A stretch of DNA of 64,000 nucleotides from Agrobacterium sp. RAC06 (GCF_001713475.1 NZ_CP016499.1:2480001-2544000); one strand, 5' to 3'. Shown: positions 19,445 to 28,603, counted from the stretch's first letter. Notes: generated by a model not told the origin, from the letters alone. A program made the numbers and translations.

Positions 19445-20326
19445 TCAGCTGGCGCTGGCGAAGCGGCCGGCGTCTGCGCCGTAATAGTTGACGTAACGAC
19501 CGGAAATGCTGGCGATCGGCAGGATGATCAGGACGTCTGTCGTGTTGAAGGCCTGGTCAACCACCGCGCCGTTGCCGACCATGGCGCCGAGGCGCAGATA
19601 ACCCTTGATCAGCGGCGGCATGGCGAAGAGGGCGCGTCGGGCATTCACGGCTTCCGACGGCATCAGGTCCATCTCGCGGTAGAGATGCGGCAGCGCGTCA
19701 ACGGCCCACTCGCCCCTGGCGACGGCGTTCTGGTGCAGGAAGGAAAGCGCCAGCGCATGCTCCTCCGGCTGCGTGCCGGGGAAGGAGCCGCAGCCGAACA
19801 TGGCGTCGATGCGGTTATGCAAGGCATAGGCCCAGCAGCCCTGCCAGAGCAGTTCGACCGTGCGCTTCGTGCGGTATTGCGGCAGGACGCAGGAGCGGCC
19901 GAGCTCCATGAAACGCTTTTCCGGATGGCGGGCGACGAGCGCGTTGACGCCGAATTCGGAGCCGGAATAAAAGCCGCCATGGGCGATCGCCACTTCATGG
20001 CGCAGCAGGCGGTAGGTGCCGACAATCTGGTCTTCGGCGTCGCCATCGATCGAGCGGTCGAGGACCAGAAGATGATCGCAAAGGCTATCCCAGCTGTCGA
20101 CTTCCCGGCCGCGGCGCGCATCTTCGACGCAGACCTGCGCCTTCATCTCCTCGACAAACACGCGATAACGTACGGCCTGGGCCGCGTCGATCTCGCGTTC
20201 GGTGCGGGCGATGCGCGTTTCGAGGCTACCGATTCGGCCCAGGATATCGCGCGAAGCGGGAAGTCCCAGCGGCATACCGGCCGGGTTTTCCAAGAGAAGG
20301 TCTCGTTCGATCAGTTCCACGCTCAT
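19445..20326 (-). CDS. olsB: L-ornithine N(alpha)-acyltransferase
   Basis: First enzyme of ornithine-lipid synthesis, forming lyso-ornithine lipid from ornithine and 3-hydroxyacyl-ACP. The 293-aa protein has the GNAT-related hemolysin-like acyltransferase fold. The conserved block AQAVRYRVFVEEM is followed by VGTYRLLR, SEFGVNALV, MELGRSCVLPQYR and ALHNRIDAMFGCGSF. Length and motifs match rhizobial OlsB. In Sinorhizobium olsB also lies beyond the glnD-mutS-malic enzyme block. OlsA, its partner, is encoded at 2485-3282. The product is membrane-associated. Confidence 0.9.
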   Translation of the reverse strand: MSVELIERDLLLENPAGMPLGLPASRDILGRIGSLETRIARTEREIDAAQAVRYRVFVEEMKAQVCVEDARRGREVDSWDSLCDHLLVLDRSIDGDAEDQIVGTYRLLRHEVAIAHGGFYSGSEFGVNALVARHPEKRFMELGRSCVLPQYRTKRTVELLWQGCWAYALHNRIDAMFGCGSFPGTQPEEHALALSFLHQNAVARGEWAVDALPHLYREMDLMPSEAVNARRALFAMPPLIKGYLRLGAMVGNGAVVDQAFNTTDVLIILPIASISGRYVNYYGADAGRFASAS

Positions 20327-20412
20327 GGGATCTATCCAGCGTTGAAGTCACGGCCTTTAAACACGAGACTGCTACAGGAAAGTGACAAAACTTCGGAAGC
20401 CTCAGCCGCCCC

Positions 20413-20904
20413 TCAGGCCTCCGGCGGCTTCGGCTTGCGGTGCTGGATGATCTCGTCGATGACGATGCAGATCGCCCCGATCGTGATGAAGCTGTCAGCC
20501 AGGTTGAAGACCGCGAAGGACCAGGTGTCCGTGTAGAACAGGATGTAATCGACCACATAGCCATAGGTGAAGCGGTCGATGATATTGCCGAGCGCGCCAG
20601 CGATGATCATCGCAAAACCGAGATGGGCGAAATGCTGCTCCGGACCGGTCTTGCGCCACAGCCACAGGACGAAACCGACAATGACGAGGCGCAGGCCGAT
20701 GATGAACCAGCTGTCGAGATGCGACAGCATGGAGAAGGCGACGCCGAGATTGTGGGTGCGGTAGAGCGCCCAGAACGGCAGAACCGGGATCAGCTCATGC
20801 ATCGGCAGATAGATTTCGACCGCGTATTTGATCGCCTGGTCGAGGATCAGGGCGATGGCGATGAAGGTCAGAACCGGACCGGGCCGGTTGAAGGCGGCAA
20901 GCAT
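20413..20904 (-). CDS. lspA: lipoprotein signal peptidase (signal peptidase II)
   Basis: Inner-membrane aspartyl peptidase that cleaves prolipoprotein signal peptides, about 163 aa with four hydrophobic segments. The two catalytic aspartates are visible in [10 protein letters not shown] and [11 protein letters not shown]. The start is either ATG at 20904 (GGAG 10 nt upstream, preferred) or GTG at 20910, which would overlap the trmH stop as GTGA. It is the last gene of the rRNA methyltransferase-trmH-lspA run. Confidence 0.95.
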   Translation of the reverse strand: MLAAFNRPGPVLTFIAIALILDQAIKYAVEIYLPMHELIPVLPFWALYRTHNLGVAFSMLSHLDSWFIIGLRLVIVGFVLWLWRKTGPEQHFAHLGFAMIIAGALGNIIDRFTYGYVVDYILFYTDTWSFAVFNLADSFITIGAICIVIDEIIQHRKPKPPEA

Positions 20905-20906
20905 GG

Positions 20907-21767
20907 TCACTTGGCTCCGTCGAGGGCGAGCAGGTGGCGGCGGACCTCGAAGAGCATCACGCCGGTGGCGACTGCCAGATTGAGGCTGTCGGCCATGCCG
21001 ACCTGGGGAATGCGGGCGAGCTTGTCAGCGGCCTCAGCCAACTCATCCGGAAGGCCGGATTGTTCGTTGCCCATCATCAGGATGACCGGCTTCGACTTGT
21101 AATCAATCGTGCGATAGTCGACGGCGCCGGCGAGATGCGTGGCGACGAGGCGGGCATCCACCGACTTCTTCCACTTGAGGAAATCAGCGGGCGTGGTCTT
21201 CACCAGCGGCAGGGCGAACATCGAGCCCATGGTGGCGCGCACGGTTTCCATCGAGAAGGGATCGGTGCAATCGCCAACAAGGATGACGCCTGCGGCACCG
21301 GCAGCATCAGCGGTGCGAATGATGGTACCGAGATTGCCGGGGTCGCGGACGCGGTCGAGAGCGATCCAGGTTTCCGAGCCCTTGGGATTTATATCCTTGA
21401 GCGGCGTCCAGCGCTGTTCGAAGACGGCGGCGACCATTTGCGGGTTATCGCGCCGCGTGATCGAGGACATGACTTTTTCGCTCACTTCCAGCACGAGGCC
21501 GCCTGATGCCACCGTGCGGGCAGCGACCTTTTCAACCAGCGGCTTGCCCTTGCCGGCCTTGGCATAGACGAGGGTGCGGATGGTCCAGCCGCGATCGAGC
21601 GCGTCGATCACGAGCTTCAGGCCTTCAGCAAGGAAGGTGCGGCTTTCGTCGCGGCTCTTCTTCTGGGAAAGCGCCTTGATGTCCTTGATGATGGGATTGG
21701 CGAGGCTGGTGACCTCCTTGACCTGACCGACGCGGCGCGGGCCGTCCTGGCGATAATCATCGGTCAT
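20907..21767 (-). CDS. TrmH/SpoU-family RNA 2'-O-methyltransferase
   Basis: SPOUT methyltransferase of 286 aa. An N-terminal substrate-binding domain ([32 protein letters not shown]) precedes the knotted domain. SAM-binding motifs 1-3 are visible as [29 protein letters not shown] and [22 protein letters not shown] in separate blocks. Rhizobial relatives are annotated as RNA methyltransferases with unknown target nucleotide. The frame opens earlier, but the ATG at 21767 overlaps the stop of the upstream methyltransferase gene as ATGA, showing translational coupling. Confidence 0.9.
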   Translation of the reverse strand: MTDDYRQDGPRRVGQVKEVTSLANPIIKDIKALSQKKSRDESRTFLAEGLKLVIDALDRGWTIRTLVYAKAGKGKPLVEKVAARTVASGGLVLEVSEKVMSSITRRDNPQMVAAVFEQRWTPLKDINPKGSETWIALDRVRDPGNLGTIIRTADAAGAAGVILVGDCTDPFSMETVRATMGSMFALPLVKTTPADFLKWKKSVDARLVATHLAGAVDYRTIDYKSKPVILMMGNEQSGLPDELAEAADKLARIPQVGMADSLNLAVATGVMLFEVRRHLLALDGAK

Positions 21768-22951
21768 TTCGGCACCCAGCGGCTGAAGAGAGAGGTGGAG
21801 AGCGCACGCCCCGGCGTCTTGCCGTCGAGACCGGCCTCGCGGATGACGAGCTCGCCTGACTCGACCAGGCCGCCCTTGCCGCGCATGGTTTCCCGCATCA
21901 GCTCGTGGATCGAGTAGAAGCTGGCACGGATCGAATAGGCGGTCAGAACAAGCCCGACGGCCTTGGGCGCCAGCAGTTCGCGGCATATGTCGAGCATCAG
22001 CGGCAGATGATCGAAGAGCTGCCAGACTTCACCATTGGGACCACGGCCGAATTTCGGCGGGTCGGTGAGAATGATGTCGTAGCGATGACCGCGCCGTTCC
22101 TCGCGCAGGATGAACTTCATTGCGTCCTCGCAGATCCAACGGATCGGCGCCTTGTCGAGGCGGCTCAGCGACTGGTTCTCGCGGGCCCAGCCGATCGCCT
22201 TCTTGGAGGCGTCGACATGTGTGACTTCGGCGCCCGCAGCGGCGGCCACCAGCGAGGCGACGCCGGTGTAACCAAAGAGGTTCAGGACCTTCAGCGGCCT
22301 GTCGGCAGCCTCGATCTTCTCTTTCATCCAGCTCCAATGGGCGATCTGCTCCGGGAAAACGCCGACATGACGGAAGGCGGTGAAACGGCCGTGGAAATCG
22401 ACGCCGAGCAGGGAGAGCGGCCAGGTTTCGCCCAGCGCCTCACGCTGGAAGCGCCAGCGGCCCATGCCGTCTTCGTCGGTATCGCCGGTGAAGACAGCGT
22501 CGGCCTTGTCCCAGACATGGGTGGGTAAAGCCTTCGGCCACAGCGCCTGGGCTTCGGGGCGAACGATGCGATAAGGGCCGTATTGCTCAAGCTTCAAACC
22601 GTCGCCGCTGTCGATCAGGTGGAAATCGCCCGCGCCTGAGGATTCGAGGATCAGCGGCACGCGCTCGGCCGGGCGGTCACCGTTGCGGACCGTCAGGGCG
22701 CGGGCGGGTTCGGCCGTCACATCGGGCGATTGCGGCTGTGGCTTTGGCTTTGGTGCCTCGGCATCACGGCGCGGCGGGCGGGCCGGGCGATCGTCCCTGC
22801 CCTTCGACGGGTACGGCTTCGCTGATCCGGGCCGTGTGTCGCCACTGGCTTTCGCCTTCGCTCCCGGGAATGGCTTGGCGCCGGGGCGACGTTCCTTGTT
22901 CTTCACGTCAATGATCCGTGGGTCGTGTTCGTTTGCGCCAGCCCATAGCAT
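21764..22951 (-). CDS. class I SAM-dependent methyltransferase, RlmI/RlmK-like
   Basis: Probable 23S rRNA cytosine methyltransferase-type enzyme. After a disordered basic, Pro-rich N-terminal tail (about 90 residues), the SAM-binding motif VLNLFGYTGVASLVAAAAGA and DASKKAIGWARENQ appear, then ILTDPPKFGRGPNGEVW, the catalytic motif IV region. The start is uncertain: GTG 22960, ATG 22951 and a GTG further in all lack a clear ribosome-binding site; ATG 22951 is used here. The stop overlaps the trmH start by 4 nt. The RNA target is not established by sequence. Confidence 0.85.
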   Translation of the reverse strand: MLWAGANEHDPRIIDVKNKERRPGAKPFPGAKAKASGDTRPGSAKPYPSKGRDDRPARPPRRDAEAPKPKPQPQSPDVTAEPARALTVRNGDRPAERVPLILESSGAGDFHLIDSGDGLKLEQYGPYRIVRPEAQALWPKALPTHVWDKADAVFTGDTDEDGMGRWRFQREALGETWPLSLLGVDFHGRFTAFRHVGVFPEQIAHWSWMKEKIEAADRPLKVLNLFGYTGVASLVAAAAGAEVTHVDASKKAIGWARENQSLSRLDKAPIRWICEDAMKFILREERRGHRYDIILTDPPKFGRGPNGEVWQLFDHLPLMLDICRELLAPKAVGLVLTAYSIRASFYSIHELMRETMRGKGGLVESGELVIREAGLDGKTPGRALSTSLFSRWVPK

Positions 22952-23002
22952 TGCCGGCACGGCGCGGAAAGGAAATTTGCCGCGAGACCGAATGACCTGA
23001 TG

Positions 23003-23347
23003 TCACTTGGCGCCGAGTTGGGGCAGCGTCGAACCGGCAATCTGTTCGGCCCTTGTCTTCTGGCGATCGGCCTCGGCCTGCCATTGCTGCGCCTCACGCG
23101 ACTGGCTGCGCGCCTTCTTGCGATGTTTGCCCTGGGTGAACCAGGTCACAACGGAGCCAAGGAGCACACCGAGCATGACCGCAAGAATGAGGAAGACGAA
23201 GAAGGGTGCGGAGACAGACAGAGCCTGATCCGCGGGATTGAAGGGGTTGAGCGCGAGACTGACAACGCCGCGATTGGCCACAGCCAGAACGATGAGCAGC
23301 ACACCGAGGGGCAGAAACACCACGAGGCTCACGACTTTCCGGATCAT
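23003..23347 (-). CDS. LapA-domain (DUF1049) inner-membrane protein
   Basis: A 114-aa protein with two transmembrane segments (VSLVVFLPLGVLLIVLAVA and FFVFLILAVMLGVLLGSVV). Between them is the LapA_dom signature NRGVVSLALNPF, and a basic, Gln-rich cytoplasmic tail follows. LapA/YciS proteins assist LPS assembly in enterobacteria; the alphaproteobacterial role is untested. The ATG at 23347 is chosen because of a GGGAG ribosome-binding site. It lies 91 nt downstream of ihfB on the same strand, the usual rhizobial order. Confidence 0.88.
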   Translation of the reverse strand: MIRKVVSLVVFLPLGVLLIVLAVANRGVVSLALNPFNPADQALSVSAPFFVFLILAVMLGVLLGSVVTWFTQGKHRKKARSQSREAQQWQAEADRQKTRAEQIAGSTLPQLGAK

Positions 23348-23438
23348 CTGGACAACTCCCTGTTCACTCCGAGGTGAATGCATCACCTCTTTGGGCTCAA
23401 GTTAAGGACAGGGGCGGAATTTTCAACGCGAAAAGCGC

Positions 23439-23741
23439 TTATTCGTCGTCCTCGTCACCCATGCCCGGGTTGAGGCGCTCGCGCAGTTCCTTGCCCGTCT
23501 TGAAGAACGGAACCCATTTCTCCTCGACAAACACGGTTTCACCTGTACGCGGATTGCGCCCCGAGCGCGAAGGACGGTTCTTGACGGAAAAGGCACCAAA
23601 GCCGCGGAGCTCCACGCGATTGCCGGCGGCCAGCGCATCAGTGATTTCGTCCAGAACCGCATTGACGATATTCTCGACATCGCGATGATAGAGATGCGGA
23701 TTGCGGGCCGCGACGATCTGCACCAATTCCGACTTTATCAC
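23439..23741 (-). CDS. ihfB: integration host factor subunit beta
   Basis: DNA-bending HU/IHF-family protein of 100 aa. The beta-ribbon arm reads [21 protein letters not shown], with the Pro that kinks DNA in RNPRTG. The N-terminus [22 protein letters not shown] is typical of IhfB. The start is a GTG at 23741 preceded by a G-rich ribosome-binding site (AGGGGG). IHF assists sigma-54 promoters, which makes it a functional companion of rpoN 2.5 kb away. Confidence 0.96.
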   Translation of the reverse strand: MIKSELVQIVAARNPHLYHRDVENIVNAVLDEITDALAAGNRVELRGFGAFSVKNRPSRSGRNPRTGETVFVEEKWVPFFKTGKELRERLNPGMGDEDDE

Positions 23742-24042
23742 GCGGACCCCCTGAAATTTCTATTGTGACGTTGAGCGGCGATAACGTTGCCAAAGCAAAA
23801 AAGCTCAGTCAAGGAACAACTTAACCATAAATTGCCGGCTTTGCGAGAGATATGACGAGCGTCACACGCAATATCGTGATCGCGAGGGTCACATTTTCAC
23901 CCTCCGCGTGCTGCATGGCTTGTGTGGCGCTTTCTTGTAACAAGTCTGCCATAATCCATATTGGCAAGGCCGAACGGACATGCGAAACGACGAACAGGCG
24001 GCTTGCTGACGGCCACCGCCACAATATTACGGATCCTAGGGA
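23742..24042. other. 301-bp ihfB-lptC divergent intergenic region
   Basis: No convincing gene. A 100-aa minus-strand frame crosses the lptC start and has no family features. A near-perfect hairpin GAGGGT/ACCCTC with a 9-nt loop lies at 23882-23902. Upstream of ihfB on the minus strand a TTGACT element is visible, but no good -10 sits at 17 bp. The region must hold the promoters of ihfB and of the lpt-rpoN run; I could not place them with confidence. Confidence 0.5.
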
Positions 24043-24726
24043 ATGCTGGAAGCGACACATGAAGGCCTGCCGCCGCTGGAGCGCCGATCCGAAGCCGATG
24101 CCTATCGGCGGGCGGTCAGCCATTCGCGTCGCGTCCGGCGTCTGCGCTTCCTTCTACCTGTCGTCGCACTGGCCATCACTCTGGCATTCGTTGCGGTCTC
24201 CTTCGTGCGCAGCCTGATGCCCGACGAATTGCAGATTGAGTCCGCCACTATAGAAGACGGTAAGGTCGTGATGGAAAAGCCTGCGATCGCGGGCCGCAAC
24301 GACGAGGGCGTGCGCTATTCGATGCGCGCTGAGCGAGCGCTGCAGGACATCAAGAATCCCAATATCATCGCGCTCGAGACCATTGCCGCTGCCGTGCCGG
24401 TCAACGACAAGATCATCGCCCGAGTTGTCGCCTCGAGCGGCATCTTTGACCGTGGCGCGAACACCCTCAACCTCGACAAGCCGTTCACTCTCAATCTCAG
24501 CAGCGGCATCGACGCGCAGTTCAATTCCGCCAATCTCGATATTGCCGGTGGCACGATGAAGACAAATGATCCTGTCGCCATCCAGACCAAAGGCGCGTCG
24601 ATTGTTGCGAACTCGCTCGAGATGAAGGATAAGGGGCGAACCATGATCTTCGCGGGCAGTGTCAAGTTGAACATCGAGCCGTCCGCCATTCAAAGCAATC
24701 GGTCCACGGAAGCCGCCCAGCCATGA
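24043..24726 (+). CDS. lptC: LPS export system protein LptC
   Basis: Bitopic inner-membrane protein (227 aa) that passes LPS from LptBFG to LptA. A single transmembrane helix at about residues 32-54 (LRFLLPVVALAITLAFVAV) follows a basic cytoplasmic start and precedes a periplasmic beta-jellyroll of the LptC/DUF1239 type. The lptC stop overlaps the lptA start as ATGA. It is the first gene of the run lptC-lptA-lptB-rpoN. Confidence 0.93.
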   Translation: MLEATHEGLPPLERRSEADAYRRAVSHSRRVRRLRFLLPVVALAITLAFVAVSFVRSLMPDELQIESATIEDGKVVMEKPAIAGRNDEGVRYSMRAERALQDIKNPNIIALETIAAAVPVNDKIIARVVASSGIFDRGANTLNLDKPFTLNLSSGIDAQFNSANLDIAGGTMKTNDPVAIQTKGASIVANSLEMKDKGRTMIFAGSVKLNIEPSAIQSNRSTEAAQP

Positions 24727-25274
24727 TTCACAGCACCTTCGCCAAGTTTTCCTTTGCTGGCTTCCTTCTGGTTTCGGCAGGTCTAATTGCCGGACCATCG
24801 CCGGCACAGACGACGAACAGCCAGATGAACGGTCTGAAGCTGTCCAACGATCAACCCATTCAGATTGAAAGCGATCAGCTGGAGATCCGCGAGCAGGAAA
24901 AGAAGGCCTTCTTCACCGGCAATGTGAAGGTTGTGCAGGGCACGACGACGCTGCAGGCCGGGACCATGGTCGTTCACTATCGCGGCGAGGGCCAGACGGT
25001 GACCCAGGGCAATGCCGATATCGAGAAGATCGACGTGGCCCAGAAGGTATTCCTGTCATCCGGCACGCAGCAGGCGACTGCCGATACGGGGTATTTCGAC
25101 ATGGCGCAGCAGGTCTTCGTACTCGAAGGCGAGCGCGTCGTGCTTTCCGAAGGGCAGAACGTCTTTGTCGGCTGCAAACTCACCGTCCAGATGAATTCCG
25201 GTCAGGCCAAGCTCGACAGCTGTGGCCGGCGCGTTCAGATTCAGCTCGACCCCAAGTCCCAGCAGAGCAACTGA
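24723..25274 (+). CDS. lptA: periplasmic LPS transport protein LptA
   Basis: Periplasmic LPS bridge protein of 183 aa. A signal peptide spans residues 1-28 (ending PSPAQT). The mature part shows the OstA/LptA fold with the hallmark sequence QPIQIESDQLEIREQEKKAFFTGNV and repeats of VVQGTTTLQAG. The N-terminus overlaps lptC by 4 nt, and lptB follows 9 nt after the stop. It is longer than E. coli LptA only at the C-terminus (CGRRVQIQL). Confidence 0.95.
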   Translation: MIHSTFAKFSFAGFLLVSAGLIAGPSPAQTTNSQMNGLKLSNDQPIQIESDQLEIREQEKKAFFTGNVKVVQGTTTLQAGTMVVHYRGEGQTVTQGNADIEKIDVAQKVFLSSGTQQATADTGYFDMAQQVFVLEGERVVLSEGQNVFVGCKLTVQMNSGQAKLDSCGRRVQIQLDPKSQQSN

Positions 25275-25283
25275 CGGGTTCGC

Positions 25284-26096
25284 GTGAACGTGCACATTCC
25301 ATTTTTCTCCAGGACGAAGCAGCCCAAAAAGGCGGCGAACCCGACCGGCCTGCCGGGCGACAAGTCGCGCTATGAAGGCACACTGATCGCGCATGGACTG
25401 ACGAAGACCTACAATTCGCGCCGCGTCGTCAACGGTGCTTCGCTGGTGGTCCGCCGCGGCGAAGCCGTCGGGCTGCTCGGGCCCAATGGGGCGGGCAAGA
25501 CGACCTGTTTCTACATGATCACGGGCCTCGTTCCGGTCGATGCCGGTACCATCTCGATCAACGGCAACGACGTCACCTCCATGCCGATGTATCGGCGCGC
25601 CCGTCTCGGCGTCGGCTATCTGCCGCAGGAAGCGTCGATCTTTCGCGGCCTGACGGTGGAAGAGAACATTCGCGCAGTGCTTGAGGTCCATGTCTCCGAG
25701 AAGCGCAAGCGCGAAGAGAAGCTCGACGAACTGCTCGCCGAATTCCACATCGAGAAACTGAGGAAGTCGCCGGCTGTCGCGCTTTCCGGCGGTGAACGCC
25801 GACGTCTGGAAATCGCACGTGCCCTTGCGACCGATCCGACATTCATGCTGCTGGACGAACCCTTTGCGGGCGTCGATCCGATCTCGGTCTCCGACATCCA
25901 GAACCTCGTGCGACATCTGACGGCACGCGGCATCGGCGTTCTCATCACCGACCACAATGTGCGTGAAACGCTCGGCCTGATCGACCGCGCCTATATCATC
26001 CATGCCGGTGAAGTGCTCACCCATGGCCGGGCCAACGACATCGTCAACAATGCCGATGTGCGTCGCCTCTATCTTGGCGAACAGTTCAGCCTCTGA
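25284..26096 (+). CDS. lptB: LPS export ABC transporter ATP-binding protein LptB
   Basis: ABC ATPase that powers LPS extraction with LptFG, 270 aa. Walker A GPNGAGKTT, Q-loop LPQEASIF, signature LSGGERRR, Walker B FMLLDEPFAGVD and the switch His in ITDHNVRETL are all intact. The start is a GTG at 25284. An N-terminal extension of about 30 residues precedes the ABC core, as in other rhizobia. rpoN follows 139 nt later, a linkage conserved widely in proteobacteria. Confidence 0.97.
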   Translation: MNVHIPFFSRTKQPKKAANPTGLPGDKSRYEGTLIAHGLTKTYNSRRVVNGASLVVRRGEAVGLLGPNGAGKTTCFYMITGLVPVDAGTISINGNDVTSMPMYRRARLGVGYLPQEASIFRGLTVEENIRAVLEVHVSEKRKREEKLDELLAEFHIEKLRKSPAVALSGGERRRLEIARALATDPTFMLLDEPFAGVDPISVSDIQNLVRHLTARGIGVLITDHNVRETLGLIDRAYIIHAGEVLTHGRANDIVNNADVRRLYLGEQFSL

Positions 26097-26182
26097 CGGA
26101 TCTTTGAAGAAAAGACCGCCTCACCATTCCCACGGCTTGACCAAAACAAAATAAAAAGCAATTTTTGGGCCAAGTGGAATTT

Positions 26183-26200
26183 CCCGCCATAAATGGCGGG
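26183..26200. promoter_or_regulatory. perfect 8-bp inverted repeat in the lptB-rpoN gap
   Basis: CCCGCCAT-AA-ATGGCGGG is a perfect inverted repeat centred 44 bp before the rpoN start codon. It is not followed by a T-run, so it is unlikely to be a terminator. It could be an operator, or an RNA hairpin in the rpoN leader. No regulator can be assigned from the sequence. Confidence 0.45.
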
Positions 26201-26235
26201 ATTGCGGGGAAATGTAGGGGAGTCGAACGTCCGCC

Positions 26236-27804
26236 ATGGCCTTATCCGCCAATCTGTTCCTGCGACAAAGCCAGTCCCTGGTGATGACTCCCCAGCTGAT
26301 GCAGTCGATTCAGCTGTTGCAGATGACTCACCTCGAGCTGATGCAGTTCATTGCGCAGGAAGTGGAGCGGAATCCGCTGCTCGAAATGGCGGCAGATGAT
26401 GGTGATTTAGGCGGCGAAATGCCTGACAATGCCGATCGCCACGGCAATACGACGCAGGAAAACCAGGCCGCTGCAGACGAGGCTGGCGCCTCCCCATCGC
26501 TCGACAGCGATTGGTATGAGAACGGTGCGAGCGAGCGGCTGAACGACAGGCTCGATACGAATTACGATACCGCCTTTGCCGACGAAGGCTCCACGCAGCG
26601 GCCCGATGCGCCGGAGCTGCTTGGGCAATGGAAATCCATGCCCGGTCAGTCCGGTGACGGAAGCGAGGGCTATGACCTCGACGATTTCGTTGCCGGTCAG
26701 GTCAGCCTCAGGGACCACCTGAACCAGCAAGTCCCCTTCGCACTCTCTTCGGCCTCGGATCAGTTGCTAGCCTCCGTGCTGATCGACCATCTGGATGAAG
26801 CGGGCTATCTGCGCGCAGATCTCGACGAGGTGGCGTCTCGCCTCGGTCTGAGCGGCGCGGATGTCGAAGCGGTTCTTGCGACCCTGCAGACGCTCGAGCC
26901 CGCCGGGGTCTTTGCGCGCAGCCTCAGCGAATGCCTGGCGATCCAGCTGCGTCAACGTGATCGGTATGATCCGGCGATGGCAGGTCTCATCAACAATCTC
27001 GAATTGCTTGCAAAGCGCGACTTCGCCACGCTGAAGAAGATCTGCGGCGTCGACGAGGAAGATCTCGTCGACATGCTGTCGGAGATCCGCAAGCTCAATC
27101 CGAAGCCGGGCAGCAGCTTTGAGCATGCGGTCAGCGAATCCGTGACGCCCGATATCGTCGTACGTCCCGACGGGCTTGGAGGCTGGCAGGTCGAACTCAA
27201 TCCGGATGCGCTTCCGCGCGTGCTTGTGAACCATAGCTACATGGCCGCCGTTGGGCGCCCGAAGGCGTCCAAGGACGCCCCCGACCAGGCCTTCATGTCG
27301 GAATGCCTGCAGAACGCCAACTGGCTCACGCGCAGCCTCGACCAGCGCGCGCGAACGATCACCAAGGTCGCAGCCGAGATCGTGCGCCAGCAGTCCGCCT
27401 TCCTCGACCACGGCGTCGACCACCTGCGGCCGCTGAACCTGAAAACGGTCGCCGATGCCATCAAGATGCACGAATCGACCGTCAGCCGCGTGACGACGAA
27501 CAAATACATGCTCACGCCCCGCGGGCTGTTCGAACTCAAATACTTCTTCAGCGTGTCGATCGCCTCGGCGGAAGGCGGCGACAGCCATTCGGCGGAAGCC
27601 GTGCGCCACAGGATCCGCGCATTGATCGAGAAGGAAAGCCCTGAAGCGGTTCTCTCCGACGACGATATCGTCGACCAGCTGAAATCATCAGGCGTCGATC
27701 TCGCCCGGCGCACCGTCGCCAAATATCGCGAGTCGATGAACATCGCTTCTTCCGTCCAGAGACGTCGCGAGAAGCGCGCCATGGCCAAGGTTTCGGCCGG
27801 CTGA
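26236..27804 (+). CDS. rpoN: RNA polymerase sigma-54 factor
   Basis: Alternative sigma factor for enhancer-dependent promoters (nitrogen assimilation, dicarboxylate transport, nitrogen fixation in rhizobia), 522 aa. The Gln-rich region I (LRQSQSLVMTPQLMQSIQLLQ) is followed by an acidic region II, the core-binding and HTH domains (HESTVSRVTTNKYM), and the C-terminal RpoN box ARRTVAKYRESM. Length is typical. hpf and ptsN follow, the standard PTS-Ntr neighbourhood. Confidence 0.98.
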   Translation: MALSANLFLRQSQSLVMTPQLMQSIQLLQMTHLELMQFIAQEVERNPLLEMAADDGDLGGEMPDNADRHGNTTQENQAAADEAGASPSLDSDWYENGASERLNDRLDTNYDTAFADEGSTQRPDAPELLGQWKSMPGQSGDGSEGYDLDDFVAGQVSLRDHLNQQVPFALSSASDQLLASVLIDHLDEAGYLRADLDEVASRLGLSGADVEAVLATLQTLEPAGVFARSLSECLAIQLRQRDRYDPAMAGLINNLELLAKRDFATLKKICGVDEEDLVDMLSEIRKLNPKPGSSFEHAVSESVTPDIVVRPDGLGGWQVELNPDALPRVLVNHSYMAAVGRPKASKDAPDQAFMSECLQNANWLTRSLDQRARTITKVAAEIVRQQSAFLDHGVDHLRPLNLKTVADAIKMHESTVSRVTTNKYMLTPRGLFELKYFFSVSIASAEGGDSHSAEAVRHRIRALIEKESPEAVLSDDDIVDQLKSSGVDLARRTVAKYRESMNIASSVQRRREKRAMAKVSAG

Positions 27805-27965
27805 CGGCCCCCTTCCCGCCTTAAAGATTAACAGGAGATTGACTCTTTCCCCGTGGGCGGCTAGAAGCGCGCCGCAATCGACAGCGCACACTGTCAACCG
27901 AAGGACAGATCCTTCGACGACGCCCGACAAACGAAGGCACAGACTAACCTAACCGTTCGAAAAGC

Positions 27966-27994
27966 TTGGACGCGGCCGTCGCTTGGCGTAAAAT
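27966..27994 (+). promoter_or_regulatory. sigma-70-type promoter for hpf
   Basis: A -35 element TTGGAC (27966-27971) and a -10 element TAAAAT (27989-27994) are separated by exactly 17 bp. They end 33 bp before the hpf start codon. The match is good for a rhizobial vegetative promoter and would let hpf-ptsN be transcribed apart from rpoN. Confidence 0.6.
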
Positions 27995-28027
27995 GGATAC
28001 GCAACCAATCATAAGAAGGGAAACTCC

Positions 28028-28603
28028 ATGAGTGTGCGTGTATCCGGCAAGCAGATGGAAATCGGCGAAACGTTCCGGCAGCGGATCGAAGATCGAATCC
28101 AGGATGCGGTTACCAAATACTTCGACGGAGGGTATTCCGGGCAAGTGGTCGTCTCGAAGTCGCAGTCGCGCTTCGCGGCAGATTGCCTGGTGCATCTCGA
28201 TACCGGCGCAAACCTGCATGCAGCAGGTGAGGCCAATGATCCGCAAGTGGCCTTTGACACCGCCTTCGAGCGCGTCGAGAAGCGCCTGCGCCGCTACAAG
28301 CGCAAGCTGAAGGATCATCACGCGGGAGAAGCACAGAACCCGTCGATCGAGGTCGCCTACACGGTTATGGATTCCGTCGACGAGGATCACGAGGAACTTC
28401 CCGAGGACTATGCGCCGACGATCGTTGCCGAGAGCACCAAGAAACTTCGGACCATGTCCGTCGCTTCCGCAGTTATGGCTCTCGACATGACTGACGACCC
28501 GGTTCTTCTGTTCAGAAACCCGGGAAGTGAACAATTGAATATCGTTTATCGTCGGAATGACGGTAATATCGGGTGGATCGATTCCGCCAACATCAAAGGC
28601 TGA
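28028..28603 (+). CDS. hpf: long ribosome hibernation-promoting factor
   Basis: Stress protein of 191 aa that binds the 30S decoding site and drives 100S dimer formation. Residues 1-105 form the YfiA-type domain (VSGKQMEIGETFRQRIEDRI, VEKRLRRYKRKLKDHH). After an acidic linker, the C-terminal S30AE dimerisation domain (TMSVASAVMALDMTDDPVLLF, VYRRNDGNIGWID) makes it the long form. The 223-bp gap after rpoN carries its own promoter. Confidence 0.95.
   Translation: MSVRVSGKQMEIGETFRQRIEDRIQDAVTKYFDGGYSGQVVVSKSQSRFAADCLVHLDTGANLHAAGEANDPQVAFDTAFERVEKRLRRYKRKLKDHHAGEAQNPSIEVAYTVMDSVDEDHEELPEDYAPTIVAESTKKLRTMSVASAVMALDMTDDPVLLFRNPGSEQLNIVYRRNDGNIGWIDSANIKG

Noticed and set aside
23821..24123. 100-codon minus-strand frame upstream of lptC
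   Set aside because: Overlaps the lptC start, has no ribosome-binding site or known motif.
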